A stretch of 64,000 nt of DNA from Vandiemenella viatica (Eukaryota; Arthropoda; Insecta; Orthoptera; Morabidae), in NCBI GenBank assembly GCA_031002005.1, contig JARYHS010013630.1, positions 235,049,539-235,113,538 on the forward strand, written 5' to 3'. The translations under genes and the position numbers were made by a program. The notes beneath the pieces were generated by a model. The model made no database searches. It worked only from the letters and a program-made list of their open reading frames with translations, and was not told the DNA's origin. Shown one piece after another: positions 23,520 through 35,862 of this stretch (positions are counted from its first letter, which is position 1; each line of letters starts with the position of its first letter).

Positions 23520-26209
23520 TCTCGTCAGTTAAAAGTTCTCGTAATTAACTTTAGAAGCGTTTGTAACAAACAACCGGAACTTGAAAGCGTTATTTGTGGT
23601 ACAGAAGCGGATATCGTTATCGGTACAGAAAGTTGGTTGAAACCGGAAATAAGTTTAAAGATAGCATGAACGTTTTTCGTAAAGACAGATTACATTCTCA
23701 TGGAAGTGGGGTATTTATAGCTGTGAGTAAATTTCTCCCATGTAATGAAATAGACGTCGATACGAACTGTGAAATCATATGGATTAAACTCAACGTTGCT
23801 GGGTCAAAACTCATCATAGGTGCCTTCTACCGTCCACCTGATTCGGATATAGCTATCGTCGAGGAGTTAAGAAATAATGTAAATAGTATAGCTAGTCGTT
23901 TTAAAGATCATGCTATGATTCTAGGAGGCGACTTCAATCTGCCTTATATTGACTGGCGTAATTACGTTCACATCACAGGTAGCAGGGATAAGGCAGCTTC
24001 TGAAGTAATTCTCGATTTGTTGTCAGATAATCATCTCGAGCAAGCTAGTTAATGAACCTACGCGGTGTCATAACGGTAGCGAAAACATTTTAGACTTGCT
24101 GGTTACCAACAGGCCAGGAATTATTCACCGACATTTCAACGACCACAGGAATAAGCGATCACAAAGCGGTAATTGCGACTATCAAATTAATGACCGAGCG
24201 AAAAAGGAAAAAAGGGCGGATTGTATACAGATTCAGTAAGGCCTCAAAGGAGTGTTTTAGAACCTACCTGAGGAATAAATACCATAACTTCAAGTCAACA
24301 AAGGACACCGTTGAAGAGATGTGGCATCGTTTTATACATATAGTCAGGGAAGGCATGGAAATACATATACCAAAGCGGACAATAAATGGAGAGGATGATC
24401 CACCGTGGTACACATGCGAAGTCAAAAGATTACTCAAAAAACAAAGGAAAATACACGCACGCTCAAGAAGGAAGGGGTGTCGCAGCGATTTAGAAACCTT
24501 GGCTGATTTAAGAGGACGTATTAAGAATGTAATGCGCGAGGCACAGAAAACCCAAAGAAATTTTGGTCGTATGTACGAAAAGTTAATTGTACCAACAGCA
24601 ATATTCCAGCACTAATTCGTGAAGGTTCCGAGGTTAATGAAAGCCGCGATAAAGCTAACGTACTAAATACTGTATTCAAAAATTCATTTACAAATGAACA
24701 TAAGGATAGTATTCCCGTTTTCCCACGCCGTGGCGAGTCGGTGATGGAATCATTACGAATAGATACTGCAGGTATCGTTAAGCAATTAGAGCTCCTGAAG
24801 TGGGGGAAAGCACCGGGCCCGGATGGAATTCCAGTAAGAGTATTTTCAGAGTATGCTGCAGAAATCGGGCCATTTCTGTCTGATATATTCAGTAAATCAT
24901 TAGAAGAGCGAAAAGTACCTTCAGACTGGAAAATCGCGCAAGTAACTCCGATTTTCAAAAAAGGTGATCGAAGTGATCCTGGGAACTATCGTCCCATATC
25001 TATAACATCTGTTTGTAGTAGAGTTATGGAGCATATTATATGCTCGAACATTATGAATTTTCTTAGATTATAATAATTTGCTTACAACAAATCAACATGG
25101 ATTTCGGAAGAAAAGATCATGTGAAACACAGCTGGCCCTATTTACACACGACATAATGAAAGTTATCGATACAGGTTCACAAGTAGATGCAATCTTTTTT
25201 AGATTTCCAGAAAGCCTTTGACTCTGTACCACACAACCGCCTTTTAGCGAAGCTTCGAGCGTATGGTATATCGGATCAGCTTTGTGAATGGATAAAGGAT
25301 TTTCTAACTGGTCGGTCGCAGTATGTTGTCGTTGAAGGAGAAAGTTCTTCTAATCTAGATGTTACATCGGGTGTACCTCAAGGAAGTGTAATAGGACCAC
25401 TTCTTTTCTTAATTTTTATAAACGATCTCGGAGACAAAGTGAAAAGCCTTTTTAGATTGTTTGCTGATGATGCGGTTATTTATAGGGAAGTAAGAACTTT
25501 GGCCGATTGCTTAGAAATTCAGCGCGATCTGGATGTTATTTTGGCTTTGTGCGCTGAGTGGAAACTTACTCTAAACTGTAAAAAGTGCAAGACAATGAGC
25601 ATAACTAACAAAAAGAATCCGATTGTTCAGAAATACTAGTTAAACAATACAGTTATTGATATGGTCGATTCTATTAAATATTTGGGAGTAACAGTACAAA
25701 GGAACATGAAATGGGACATACACATTAATTCTTTAGTAGGTAGAGCAAATTCTAGGCTGCGATTCATAGGTAGAATCTTGAAAAATTGTAATGAACAAAC
25801 AAAGGAGATAGCGTACAAATCTCTTGTGCGTCCACATTTGGATTATTGTTGTGCCATTTGGGACCCGTTTCGTAAGGGATTGATCGAAAGTATAGAGAAA
25901 GTACAGAGAAGAGCCGCTCGATTCGTGACCGCTTGCTACAGTCCTTATGAAAGCGTCACAGAACTGATTAGTAGATTAGGTTGGGAGTCTCTGGTAGATA
26001 GACGACACACGTTTCGTTTAAACTTATTGGAAAACATGCGTACTGCTACTTTCACTCATGAGTGTAGTGAAATACTTCTTCCACCAACCTATTTGAGTCG
26101 GAAGGACAGGAAAGATAAAATTAGAGAAATAAGGTGCCGGACTGATTCTTATATGAATTCTTTTTTCCCTCGTACCATTAGGGATTGGAATGCACAGCAA
26201 AGAGATTAG
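23520..26209 (+). pseudogene. LINE ORF2, endonuclease plus reverse transcriptase, multiply frameshifted
   Basis: Domains in order. Endonuclease: VLVINFRSVCNKQPELES, TESWLK, GAFYRPP, GGDFNLPYIDW, GISDHKAV. Linker: DDPPWYTCEVKRLLKKQRK. RT: WGKAPGPDGIPVRVF, FKKGDRSDPGNYRPIS, FLDFQKAFDSVPH, TSGVPQGSVIGPLLF, then LFADDAV as the catalytic box with both aspartates. C-terminus: VDSIKYLGV, RPHLDYCCAIWDP, LGWESL. The frame changes at least four times (near 23.65, 24.1, 24.6 and 25.1 kb). There are also two stops after FLRL at about 25070 and a stop at 25637. Motifs are well preserved, so loss of function was recent, in line with the empty allele in copy B. Confidence 0.92.
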
Positions 26210-26283
26210 CTTTGGTGCTGAGCACCCTCTGCCACCCACAATTTTGTGAATTGCAGAGTATATATGTAGATGTAGATGTAGAT

Positions 26284-28299
26284 GTCTGGAGACCTGCCAG
26301 TGTGGCACAGTGTGATAAGGCTTCGCACAGTGAATCGGGGAGGTACGACGGACCGGAGATGAGCCCACGACTCTGAGTACCGACAGATAACTGTAATTTT
26401 TAGGCGGTTTTACACAGCCATCAAAGCGAATTCTGGGATGATCACGAAATTTCGCCTTGCGACTACACATTACACAAACAAAAATACACTTATCACACGT
26501 TGAACATAGTTACAGGTTTCACAGAAAGCGGGCAACACTAAACTTCCCCCATTAGTACTGTATTTAGTATCACCTAGCTGTAGTATAAGATGCTTGATGT
26601 CAGAAAATAAGATAAGTAAAATCAGGACCAGATTCGATTAATTCCTTCCACGAGCGATTAGGGAATAGAATAGGAAGGATTTATCGAACGAGAAAACCAA
26701 GAATCCGATAGGAGTAGGTCTCGATAAACCGCTTCGGGCAGCCAGATTTGAATTTTCCATGGTTTTTCCCAGATCGCTCCAGGCTCCTCAGAATAGCCCG
26801 TGGGTGCCTCCTGTCATATATCTTCCTATGCACAAATGATTACATCTTAGAATAGGTGCCATGCAACCTCCAGCCTTCAATTTTAGTGAATCGCGGTGTA
26901 ATAATAATAATAGTAGGAGTATACGGCCGTAAAACCGTAGCTCTAAATTTGACCCTTCCAACGATCACTCATCGAAGGCAGCTGAATCCAAAATGATGCG
27001 AAAAAGTGGTAAAAAAGAAGTTTGCCTGGAGATTGAAGGTCACTCGCTACCTCTTCATACTTAGACTCAAAGATCATACTAGTGTAAAATTTGGTTTGAA
27101 ATTCTCTTTACACCTAACTATACGTAACGATTTTCGAAAATTATTACTTATGAATGCCATCTGGCGGATCTTGAAGGGTGTCACATCTCAATAGCAACAC
27201 CCCTGATTATTTTAACTGAATAATCTCCCCTTGTCTTAATCAGTATGGAAGTTTAGTGAAGTGTTAGAGTTTGTGTGAATGACTGTGGTTTGTGTGTTGT
27301 TTTCTTTGTTGGTGGAATATGTATGTAGGTAGAGTATGAAACCTATCACCGGAATATTCATGACTACTATTTCGAAAGACACATTGGAGAACGATAAGAT
27401 TAACACCCCATTCGTTAAACAAATCGCCAACGGTAGTGTCGTATAATCTAACTTGGTATGCAATGCGTAGATGTTTGTGACTTAATTCAGCCATAAGGTA
27501 CACAGTGCGGTGATTATTTATCATGCACAACCATCTCGTTGGTGAAGTACTGGTGATGAGATGTTCTTTCACCAATGGTGCTCAATCCAGCTATTTCAGG
27601 GTCAGGTGCCAGGCCTCATTCGACATCTCAGTACCGTAACAACGTGAAGGTTGAGGTGCACAAACAATTTATTACTCTGCAGCTGAAACATGATCAAACG
27701 TTCTGCTACTCCCAATACTAGAAAAAGTTAAGGAATCATACTATAAATAAAATTCGTTTACTCAGATGTCATGATTATTGTGGGAAGATTTTACAGGGGA
27801 GACAATTTTTTAATGGGGCAGTTAGGATGTTTTCTCGTTTCCTTGATGTACTGGTTATCTACAGACACAGCACATTTATCATAGTGTATATGATGGTAGG
27901 AGAGGATTCTGCTACACGATTTTAAGCCACACGTAAAATATCTTACTTTATGCCCTTTATCTATGTTGCAACGAGCACCGACTGTTGCGAAGTCGTAAGG
28001 GAAATTCTGTTGATATACTAGACTACCAAGTGTGCTACACTGCGTGGAAGATGGAGGGCTTAGTAAATTCTGAAACAGTTGCTTATGTAACTGCTATACT
28101 GTTCGACAGATAATTCAATGCAGTTAATTAGGAACTAACGTTTAACTCTCGAATAATAAAGAGATGCCACGGAGGAAGGCTTTTTATCGAATGATCTCAA
28201 TATTTTCCACCATTCAGTCATCCCAACCAGCGATAGCGGTTCGTATCAGCTGTGAATTTAGTAACTACCAGCAGTATCATATAGTAAAATAAGATGGTA
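26284..28299. other. Copy A, mostly unassigned spacer
   Basis: Contains the SINE fragment at 26741-26914. A minus frame of 103 codons (27264-27575) also exists in copy B with amino-acid changes; I do not recognise it and find no domain. No other feature was seen. Confidence 0.5.
26741..26914 (+). repeat. SINE family 1 fragment with (TAA)n tail
   Basis: Begins in the body (CCAGATTTGAATTTTCCATGG) without a recognisable tRNA head and ends in TAATAATAATAATAG. Shared with copy B. Confidence 0.65.
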
Positions 28300-28707
28300 A
28301 TCATCAAGAGTAGCTTCCACCTGCTGGTCGGGTCTGCTGGGAACAAAAGCTTCACGAGAGCTTTCCGTCCAGTCATTATCTTCCTTCTTCCACTGTCGAC
28401 CAATTTTCATCTCTTTCTTCCACACATTTTTAACCACTTTCACTCACCTGTCACACGGTCTTCCTCTTGGCCTAGTCCCTTTCAGCTCCATGCCAAGCAT
28501 CTCCGTTGGTATCTTCTCCTTTCCCATTCTCTTTACATACCCATACCACTGTAACCTCGATTTTTCTATTCTTTGTTGTAGTGGTTCCTCATTGGCCATC
28601 TCTCTGATTCTCTCATTGCTTATTCTTATTTTTGTTACTTCTATTTCACTCTTCTGAAATTTCATTTCCACAGCTTGTATTCACCCTCTGTCCTTCTCCT
28701 TCATCAA

Positions 28708-28926
28708 ACTGAGCGTGGTGGGTGAACGGTTAACGTTCTGGCCTCGCATTCGGGAGGACGCGGATTCGAATTCCCATCCGCGAATCTCAAAATCACTCCA
28801 GGCGAATGCCGGGATGCTTCCTTAAAAAAGACCATGGAAGAATTCCTTCCCGTTCCTTTTCCCCCGTCCCATCCTGCCTCTAATGTCCTTAGCCGTCGAC
28901 GAGGCATAAAGACATAAGTAAAAAAA
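28708..28926 (+). repeat. tRNA-derived SINE, family 1, with 11-bp TSD
   Basis: Complete copy: head GAGCGTGGTGGGTGAACGG, box B-like GGATTCGAATTCC, body, A-rich tail. Flanked by TCCTTCATCAA at 28697-28707 and 28927-28937, a target duplication typical of LINE-driven insertion. It interrupts the LINE remnant, so it is younger than it. Confidence 0.92.
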
Positions 28927-29283
28927 TCCTTCATCAACCCAGGTTTCCCCATCAATATATTAAAATTGGCACAGACTACGATTTATAGATTGCCTCATTA
29001 CTCTTTTTCGGAACAACCCTCCTCCATATCAGACCACTAATACTTTTAAAAAATCTATCTGCACATCTTCCTTTGTCATTTATCTCCATGCTATTTCTCC
29101 AGTTTCTTCAATCCAGCTGCCCAAATATTTGAAACATTCCACTTTATTTAATTGCTCTCCTCCAAGTGATACGTATGCCGATGTCTGTCCCGTTCTTCTT
29201 TCTTGTTGTGATCATCACTTCACACTGTATTGCTGAGAACTTCATACCACATGCTGCAACTACTCTCGCCTACACATCCTGCA

Positions 29284-29544
29284 TCTTTCTTTCTTTCTTT
29301 CTTTCTTTTTTTTTTTTTAACTGCTTAACGTCTCTTAACAGCGAGGTCTTTAGAAACGGGAAAGGGGGTGAAGGGCAAGGAATGGGATGGAATTCGGCCA
29401 TCAACTTTAGAAAGAAGCATCCCGGCATTTGCCTGGAGTGATTTGGGAAACCATGGAAAACCCAAATCTGGATACCCGGAAGGGGATTCGAACTGGCGTC
29501 CTCCCGAAAGCGAAGCCAGAACGCTACCGTTACACCAACACTCT
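29284..29544 (-). repeat. tRNA-derived SINE, family 1, with (TTTC)n/T tail
   Basis: Complement of the SINE consensus with GGGGATTCGAACTGG at about 29482 and the CCATGGAAAACCCAAATCTGG body. The tail on minus is A-rich with a (GAAA)n expansion (29284-29318 on plus). Inserted in the LINE remnant. Confidence 0.85.
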
Positions 29545-29958
29545 AGGTATCTCTCTTTCAACCTCTCCACAAACTAATAGGCCATCCACAAATAGCATTG
29601 CTTTATTCTTCCTTTCCCAATGTTCTGCAACACCTTCTTCAGTGTTTCATCCTCAACCACTATAAATAACAGGGGTGATAGGACACTTCCTTATTTTAAT
29701 CCATTTTTCAAATGGAACCATCCGGTATTATCCCTTCCCACTTTGACACAGCTCTTACTACCCTCATACAAATCCTTCTTTCTTTCCACTATTTCGTTCT
29801 TTACTGGTTTTTCTATCATTGCTTTCCACACTCTGTTTCGACTGTAGCTGTTATAGGCCTTTTCATTGTCCAGAAAGGCCATCACCATATCCTTTCAATA
29901 CTCACAGTGTCACTCTTTCAGATGTATTACTGCAGATATAATATCAATGGTTGACCTT

Positions 29959-31519
29959 ACTTGGCTAAATAGATGGTAATGATAAATTTCGTAATTGAGT
30001 GATTAATTATAACTCTTAACCGGATTCTAGGTGATATTTTCTGGTAATACAGTAGTTTTGAATTGTAGGCGAACATACCAGCACAAGTGAATTACTTTAG
30101 AATCAAGGTACATACACTACAGAAGACACTTCCAACGGAATTTGTGGGATGACTTATACAACCTGTTCACTGACGTTATGCTTGTACTATGTATTAATTG
30201 TATTAAAACATAAGGGAAATTAGTTATAGCAAAAAAACTAAACATTTAGCAACATAAAAAGTCCTAAAACTAATATTTTTAGTAAGAATTGATATGAAGA
30301 AACCAGTGCCTATTAGTCAGGAAATTAGAAATCGGTGAAAAGTAGCAGAAATATGAACTTGATTTCAGAGCAGCGTAGTGATGAATACAGTGCACATATA
30401 AAAGAAAAACAAACATTTTGACGAGAAAACATTGTGTGTAGCTTCAGAGCCACGATTTCGAAGAACATGACGCGGAACAAGAACGATAATTACCATCTAT
30501 TTTACAACGCAAGCGCTATTAACAGAAGTGTTTTCGTGTTCCATGGAGCATCATCGTTTCGCTGTGAAAGCAAACTGTAATGGTCGCTGTTTCGTTTCAC
30601 ATTATACATTATTGTTTTTGGGTGTAAATCATTAGTATGCAAGTACTGTGGCACCGATCCAGGATAATACAAAACACTCGAAATTACGGAAGCAATTGCT
30701 TCTACCGTAGGGAGGAAATAAAACACGGGCCTCTAGTGGTATTGTAATAAACGTTGTTGTGTATTGCTCTCCGAACGGAGTTTTAGTTGCCCTGGGTTGG
30801 AACTTTCCACTGGTAGGATTACTGACCAATTATCGCAAACTATTTCTGTTAAAGGGAATTTATCAATATCGCTGTCCAAATTCCATTAATGAGCTGTACA
30901 GATGGGAATGTTTAACCGTAAATTTTCATTGTCTGTGAACTGAAAGACTTCAAATGAAACTACATCACCATACTTTTAACGCTTTGAACAAATATTTTGT
31001 TTTTCCGATGAATAGAATGCTAATATCTAAGGAAAAAAGTTACTACCACTTCTCTGTAATAAACATTTATTTCTGATACCAAACTTTAAGTTAACAATTT
31101 AAGACAAGTTTGGGGCTACCACTCATGAATATTTTAGACTAAGATCTAAAAATTAAAGTTTATAAAATCCTGAAAACATGTGACTGTGTGAATACGCTCT
31201 GAAAATTGGTAGGCCACATGGCTTTTGATAATTAGACCACTTACTTAGAATGAAAGGTATCAGACTAACGAATCTAATGCATTTTAAATTACTCGAAGTA
31301 TGAAATATTTAAGTGTGGGAACATTAGGTAATATGAAATACAGAGAAGATAAGCAATAGAAAATTTTTTCAGCTGAAGCCGTCTGTTAGTACGCTTACAA
31401 CCTAGAATCACTACTCAAACTAATGCAACTTACTTTTTTCCAATGGAATTCTGCTACTTATGCCATACAGCCAGTTCAATGTGATTATTATGACTCTTCC
31501 TGTATATCAGTTTCTCCAG
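29959..31519. other. Copy A, no recognised feature
   Basis: AT-rich, nearly identical to copy B 53513-55082. Short frames at 30502-30829 lack any recognisable domain. Confidence 0.5.
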
Positions 31520-31640
31520 TAAATTGTTTGCTACTAAGTCTGGACACCACAGGACGGACACAACACATAAACACCCATGCCCTCAGCCGAACTCGAACCG
31601 GTGACCTTCGGTGTGAGGAGCCAGAGCTATAGCCCATACG
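31520..31640 (-). repeat. tRNA-derived SINE, second family
   Basis: On minus: GGCGTATGGGCTATAGCTCT (box A region), TCACACCGAAGGTCACC, GGTTCGAGTTC (box B), then a body unlike family 1 ending in GTCCTGTGGTGTCCAGAC. The T/G arms are tRNA-like, but the D and anticodon arms do not form a proper tRNA, so a SINE head is preferred over a tRNA gene. Confidence 0.6.
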
Positions 31641-32599
31641 CCAAAACGTAAAACATCGTTTTACACTCACGTTTTGTCTTATATATTATCATGCTAGATC
31701 AATTACAGGTGAGATTTATTATTATTCAGATCTCTGGAGGAAGCCAATTAAAACCACAACAAGAAAGATTTTATCGCATTCTACGCCATATAATAAAAGA
31801 TATACCAACGGAATACAGCCATCAAAAATGTATCATTGATCGAATTATGTGGAAACATGAACCTGTGACAACATTGTTGTATCTGATATACTCATGTTTG
31901 CGAATAATGTTCCGCATCTATGAATGCACTCAGAGATTCTGCGAGACGAGTAGTTTGTGGGGGACAGAGTATTGGTTTATAGTCTATTTTGAAGGCGAGG
32001 AAAGTAGCAATTGCATTGTCGCTACGGTGATAGTGTCTTACGGGGGCTACAGACGGACTTAGCAGATGTCTATATAATTTTTAAATATGAACAGTGGAAA
32101 CATGGTCCAATTACATACGTGGCTTAAAATAAACCGCATATATAAAAAAAAATTAATCGAGAAACACTACCTCCTTATTTGTACTGCGTTGTATAAATCC
32201 AAATATTAAAATAAACATTTAGTTAAAGTGGATGGAAAACATGAACATGATAAATATTTTTCTTTAAAAATTGTTGGAAATATGATGTTATTTTTTCTTT
32301 TATTCTGTTAATCTGTTACTCAGGTTCATTAAGATATGAATTTTTTGCGACATTTCTTAGCAACCAAGAATTTACAGATTGGAATATTCAAATTATGAGT
32401 AGAATTTGACAATTTCAGTTAAATTAATTTTAATATAATACATAAACTGTAATGACTGTTTAATGAGTTTGTCTGCTAGCTTCCAATTCAATAATTTTTT
32501 TTTTTTTACGAATACTCACCATACTTCCGAGATAGCAATAAGACGTCAAATTTCATAACCTTCTCTACGCTCTTAATAGTGAATAGAGAAATTAATAAC
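31641..32599. other. Copy A, no recognised feature
   Basis: A 123-codon plus frame (31691-32062) is open only here. Copy B has indels of 1 to 3 bp that break it, and no domain is recognised, so it is not called. Confidence 0.5.
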
Positions 32600-32612
32600 T
32601 ACATTAGCTGGA

Positions 32613-32827
32613 TTTTTTTTTTGTAACAGTTTAACGTCCCTTTTTAACAACGTGGTCTTTAGAGACGGGAAAGGATGGGGGCAGGGAATGGGAAGGAATT
32701 CGGCCTTGGCCTTTTGAAGAAACCCCGGCATTCACCTGGAGTGATTTGGGGAAACCATGGAAAACCCAAATCTGGATGCCCGGACGGGGATTCGAACCGC
32801 CATCCTCCCGAATGCGAGGCCAGAACG
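32613..32827 (-). repeat. tRNA-derived SINE, family 1, with 13-bp TSD
   Basis: Full copy bounded by TACATTAGCTGGA at 32600-32612 and 32828-32840. T-run (A tail on minus) at the low end; box B complement GGGGATTCGAACC near 32785. Copy B carries the same insertion with a longer T-run. Confidence 0.93.
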
Positions 32828-33205
32828 TACATTAGCTGGAGGATCACTAGCAAAATGTAGGTCCACATACTATTGTAACTCGCTAAAGAATTATAAACTT
32901 TTAACCAGAATCAACATAACGGCGATTACTACCAAACTGACAAGTTTAAACTGATTCAACATTAGATCCTATTGTTTTTTCACGATGGTACCCGTTGTTG
33001 TTGATGAGATGTTTGATTCGGTTACTAAACATCAGATATGATAAACAAAACAAACAGCGTCCATAAAAGTTCTACTTGTTTCAAAATCCCTTGAAGCATT
33101 TACGTCAATGGTGTCACTGGAGTGTGCCGTGGACTTTGGGATTAGGTTAAGTAATAATCCATTTTGTTTTCATAGATTCTTCCAGTGCATCTTTTGTGGA
33201 ACTGA

Positions 33206-34006
33206 ATTATTATTATTATTGCTGTTATCAGTCTTTCGAATGGTTTAATGCAATCCTTCATCCCTTCCTATCTTGTGCAAACCTTTTCATCCTACACATC
33301 CCTTACAACCCACGTCCTCAATTATCTGCTTCACATATTCTAATCTCTGTCTTTCTCTACAGTTCTTACCTTCGACTGTTCCCTCCACTGATAAATTAAC
33401 CAATCCAGCACGTCTCAAAATATGACCTACCACCATGTATCTTCTTTCTGTAAGTTTCTTCCACAAACTTTTTTCCTCGCCCATCATTTCCAAAATCTTT
33501 CAATTCGTACCTTGTCCACTTAATTTTCAGCATTCTTCTGTAGCAACACATTTCAAATGCTTCAATTTTCTTTCTTTCTAGTATTCCTAAGGTCCTTGCT
33601 TCGCCACATTAAAGTGTTGTGGTCCATACATAGAGTTTTATAAAGTTCTTTCTAAGTCCAAGATCAATATTTGAAAGTAACAGATTTCTTTTTTACATGA
33701 TGACTCTTTTTGATTCTGCTATTCTCCTTTCAATATCATTCCTGCTTTGGGTATCGGCTGTAATTTTCCTTCCAAAGTATCAGAATTCATTTAATTCTCC
33801 TATGTATCCGTTCCTATTTTTATATTTAATCTACCATGATTGGTATCATTTCTGCTACATTTCATCACTTTTGTCTTGCTTTGATTTATATTCAGTCCAA
33901 AATCCTTCTTCAGCAACATCTCAATATCCTCAGCCTGTTCTGCTAACAAGACAATGTCATCGGCAAATCGTAGCATACAGATTTTTTTCTTCTTGAACAC
34001 TTATGA
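33206..34006 (-). pseudogene. Second LINE reverse-transcriptase remnant, (AAT)n tail
   Basis: Minus strand from 34006: MLRFADDIVLLAEQAEDIE (intact RT catalytic FADD), KKDFGLNINQSKTKVMKCSR, RLNIKIGT, then fragments ending in WKKLTERRYMVVGHILRRAG and LSVEGTVEGKNCRERQRLEY and VKQIIEDVGC. This is a common insect LINE C-terminus. The tail is (AAT)n at 33206-33220. It is 5' truncated: only the region from the catalytic box onward remains, and several stops and shifts break it. Immediately beyond the 5' break is a T-run of 11. Confidence 0.87.
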
Positions 34007-34017
34007 TTTTTTTTTTT

Positions 34018-35514
34018 ACTGAGCTGAACTAATTAATTAGAAAAGGTATTGTGAAAAGGAAGCAAATTACTCTGATAACAGTATTTCTGGAAGCTTCTTT
34101 GTCACCAAGTAGATTCCCATCTAGTTCCTACGGAAATTGAAGAACAAATTTTCGGATAAAACATCTAAATCAATTGTTGGATAGCGATAATTACGCACCG
34201 GGAACATAACTATTTATTTGACCTATAAGCAGTTATCAGATGTACTAATGGCATTAGTGAAAACTTTACTGCTGGAGACTGGAAATAGATTCTAACAAAA
34301 ATACAATTAATTAAAACAGAAAGATGCAGATTTTCAAGTGAGCTAATAACACTTCTTGTGCTATTTGAAATATTTCCTTGTGATAAGGAATTTTCAGATA
34401 ATTGACGGTTAAAATCACCCATTGAAACTACAATAACAGTATAACGTGTCCTTCGCTAAACATAAAATAAAACTTTTAGCTCTTGTCATTATTAACCTCG
34501 CAGCGGTATTATTTATGTTCTTGACGAATTTGAAATTTTATGTGTGCTGATAGGAAAATGGTTGTACGAAATAACCACTCGAAGAATCGCCTTTTATTAT
34601 GTTTATTTTCCCGTGTGCTCTTAAAAACCATCACAAAACAAGAAACCATCTCGATCCAAAGATGCTAGGAACAAACATACACATGTTCCAGCGATTGTAA
34701 CTTTCAATTATCTTGTGACTCCTTCCAAACTAAAACTAAATCGTCTCTGTAGTTCGCTTTATATAGACGATACAGAAATTTCCAGAATAATTCAAAGAGT
34801 TCGGACCAACGTTTCTCGAATTCTAACAATACTTAAACAATTAAAATCATATTAAAACAAGCATAAATCATACAAAATCATTTTAAAATTATCATAAAAC
34901 ACACGGAAAAGAAAATTAAAAATATTTACAAACAAATCTATCAACATACCGTTGTCCAAAGTGTTTAGCATTGTCCTCCAAACATTGTGGCTCACATCAA
35001 AACTTAGAATTACAAAATTTAATCAATGTTTTGTGGATAAAACTGTCCTTGAACATATTAAATAGCATTTACGAACTTTTTCAGCATAAAATAATGTTCA
35101 TTTACACAAATTCAAAATTAATTACTCAAAAATTATACAAAACCATAATTAATCAATTCACAGCTTGCTATAAACAATTTTTAAAATAACATTTCATTAA
35201 AGGTCTGGGTTTGAGGGCAGTTATAGTGTCTTCCGAATGTTGCTGATTTAAGTGCCAAAACGAATATACATTCTGTTATCAAGCTAATGGAAACTACGAT
35301 TTAAACCAAAACAATAAATAGTTGAAAAACTGTGCCCATTGACGGTAACAATAAATTCTTTTCTCTTTAATATAGCGCAGTTGTAGTCAGTCAGGCCCTA
35401 CTGCCCACCGATGGGTGTTCCAGCTTTCATGATGGGCAGTCGCGGTGTTGTCCGATTCATTAGCCAACTCAACAAACTGAAATTGGATATGTAAAAACGA
35501 TTTAGGTGTATGAC
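34018..35514. other. Copy A, no recognised feature
   Basis: AT-rich, no gene or repeat end recognised. CTGCCCACCGATGGGTG...GATGGGCAG at about 35399-35438 is a small imperfect hairpin. Confidence 0.5.
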
Positions 35515-35862
35515 TGGACGAAAAATCCTTTTATCGAAAATATTGAAGATGCTGATTCAGCTAGCCAAGAAGAACTGCTAGAAATTAGATAGTATGAAGA
35601 AAGTAAATATAAATTCTGTAGTTGTGAATATGAAAACCTGTGACAAAATAATTTTTTTAAACAAAATCCCTACCTTATATCCAAATATGTGGAATATGAT
35701 ATTCATTTTAGTGATATCTATACACATCTTGTGGAATCAAGTTTTAGTACTGTTAACCATATCATTACCAACGAAAGAAACCGCCAGAATGTTTCCGAAA
35801 CAGGAAACCTTTGTTTGCTTCTTACAAAAATTGAGCCGGATATCCTGTATTCAGTTCATTAG
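35515..35862 (+). pseudogene. hAT transposase C-terminal (SCAND3/ZBED-like) remnant
   Basis: Reads WTKNPFIENIEDADSASQEE and LLEIR, stop, then KIPTLYPNMWN, and after a frameshift THLVESSFSTVNHIITNERN and RQNVSETGNLCLLLTKIEPD, ILYSV. This matches the WIRNPF...QEELLEIR...YPN...TYLCESGFSTL...NRL...L-T-I-PDI signature of hAT dimerisation regions (the CESGF block is VESSF here). At least one stop and one frameshift. No upstream catalytic domain is found. The same defects are in copy B, so it died before the copies separated. Confidence 0.8.

Larger units (their letters stand above)
22942..26283 (+). mobile_element. CR1/L2-like non-LTR retrotransposon (LINE), 5' truncated, absent from copy B
   Basis: 3.34 kb between GTGAAGT (ending 22941) and GTCTGG (26284). 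Copy B has the uninterrupted site at 49863-49875 (GAAGTGTGTCTGG). Order on plus: esterase-type ORF1 remnant, AP endonuclease, reverse transcriptase, then a short 3' UTR ending in a (GTAGAT)n tail from 26265. No target duplication is visible; instead two bases of the empty site seem to be missing. Clade assignment is inference from the ORF1 esterase and RT features. Confidence 0.9.
28300..29958 (-). pseudogene. LINE reverse-transcriptase remnant split by two SINEs
   Basis: Minus-strand pieces of one ORF2, in order from 29958: TIDIISAVIHLKE and VMAFLDNEKAYN (RT), LYEGSKSCVKVG, then at about 29650-29550 MLFVDGLLVCGEVEREI. Here the family FADD box has become FVDG, so a catalytic aspartate is lost. 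After the SINE at 29284-29544 it continues EVMITTRKKNGTDIGIRIT, VECFKYLGSWIEETGEIA (after shifts) and SGLIWRRVVPKKSNEAIYK. After the SINE at 28708-28926 the C-terminal block reads ISNERIREMANEEPLQQRIE, SRLQWYGYVKRMGKEKIP, RPRGRP. Daphne/RTE-like C-terminus; the clade is not certain. Present in both copies. Confidence 0.85.

Noticed and set aside
27264..27575. 103-codon minus ORF, also at 50837-51148
   Set aside because: Open in both copies but with replacement changes. I recognise no domain, and it could be part of an unknown repeat.
31691..32062. 123-codon plus ORF
   Set aside because: Broken by small indels in copy B and without recognisable domain.
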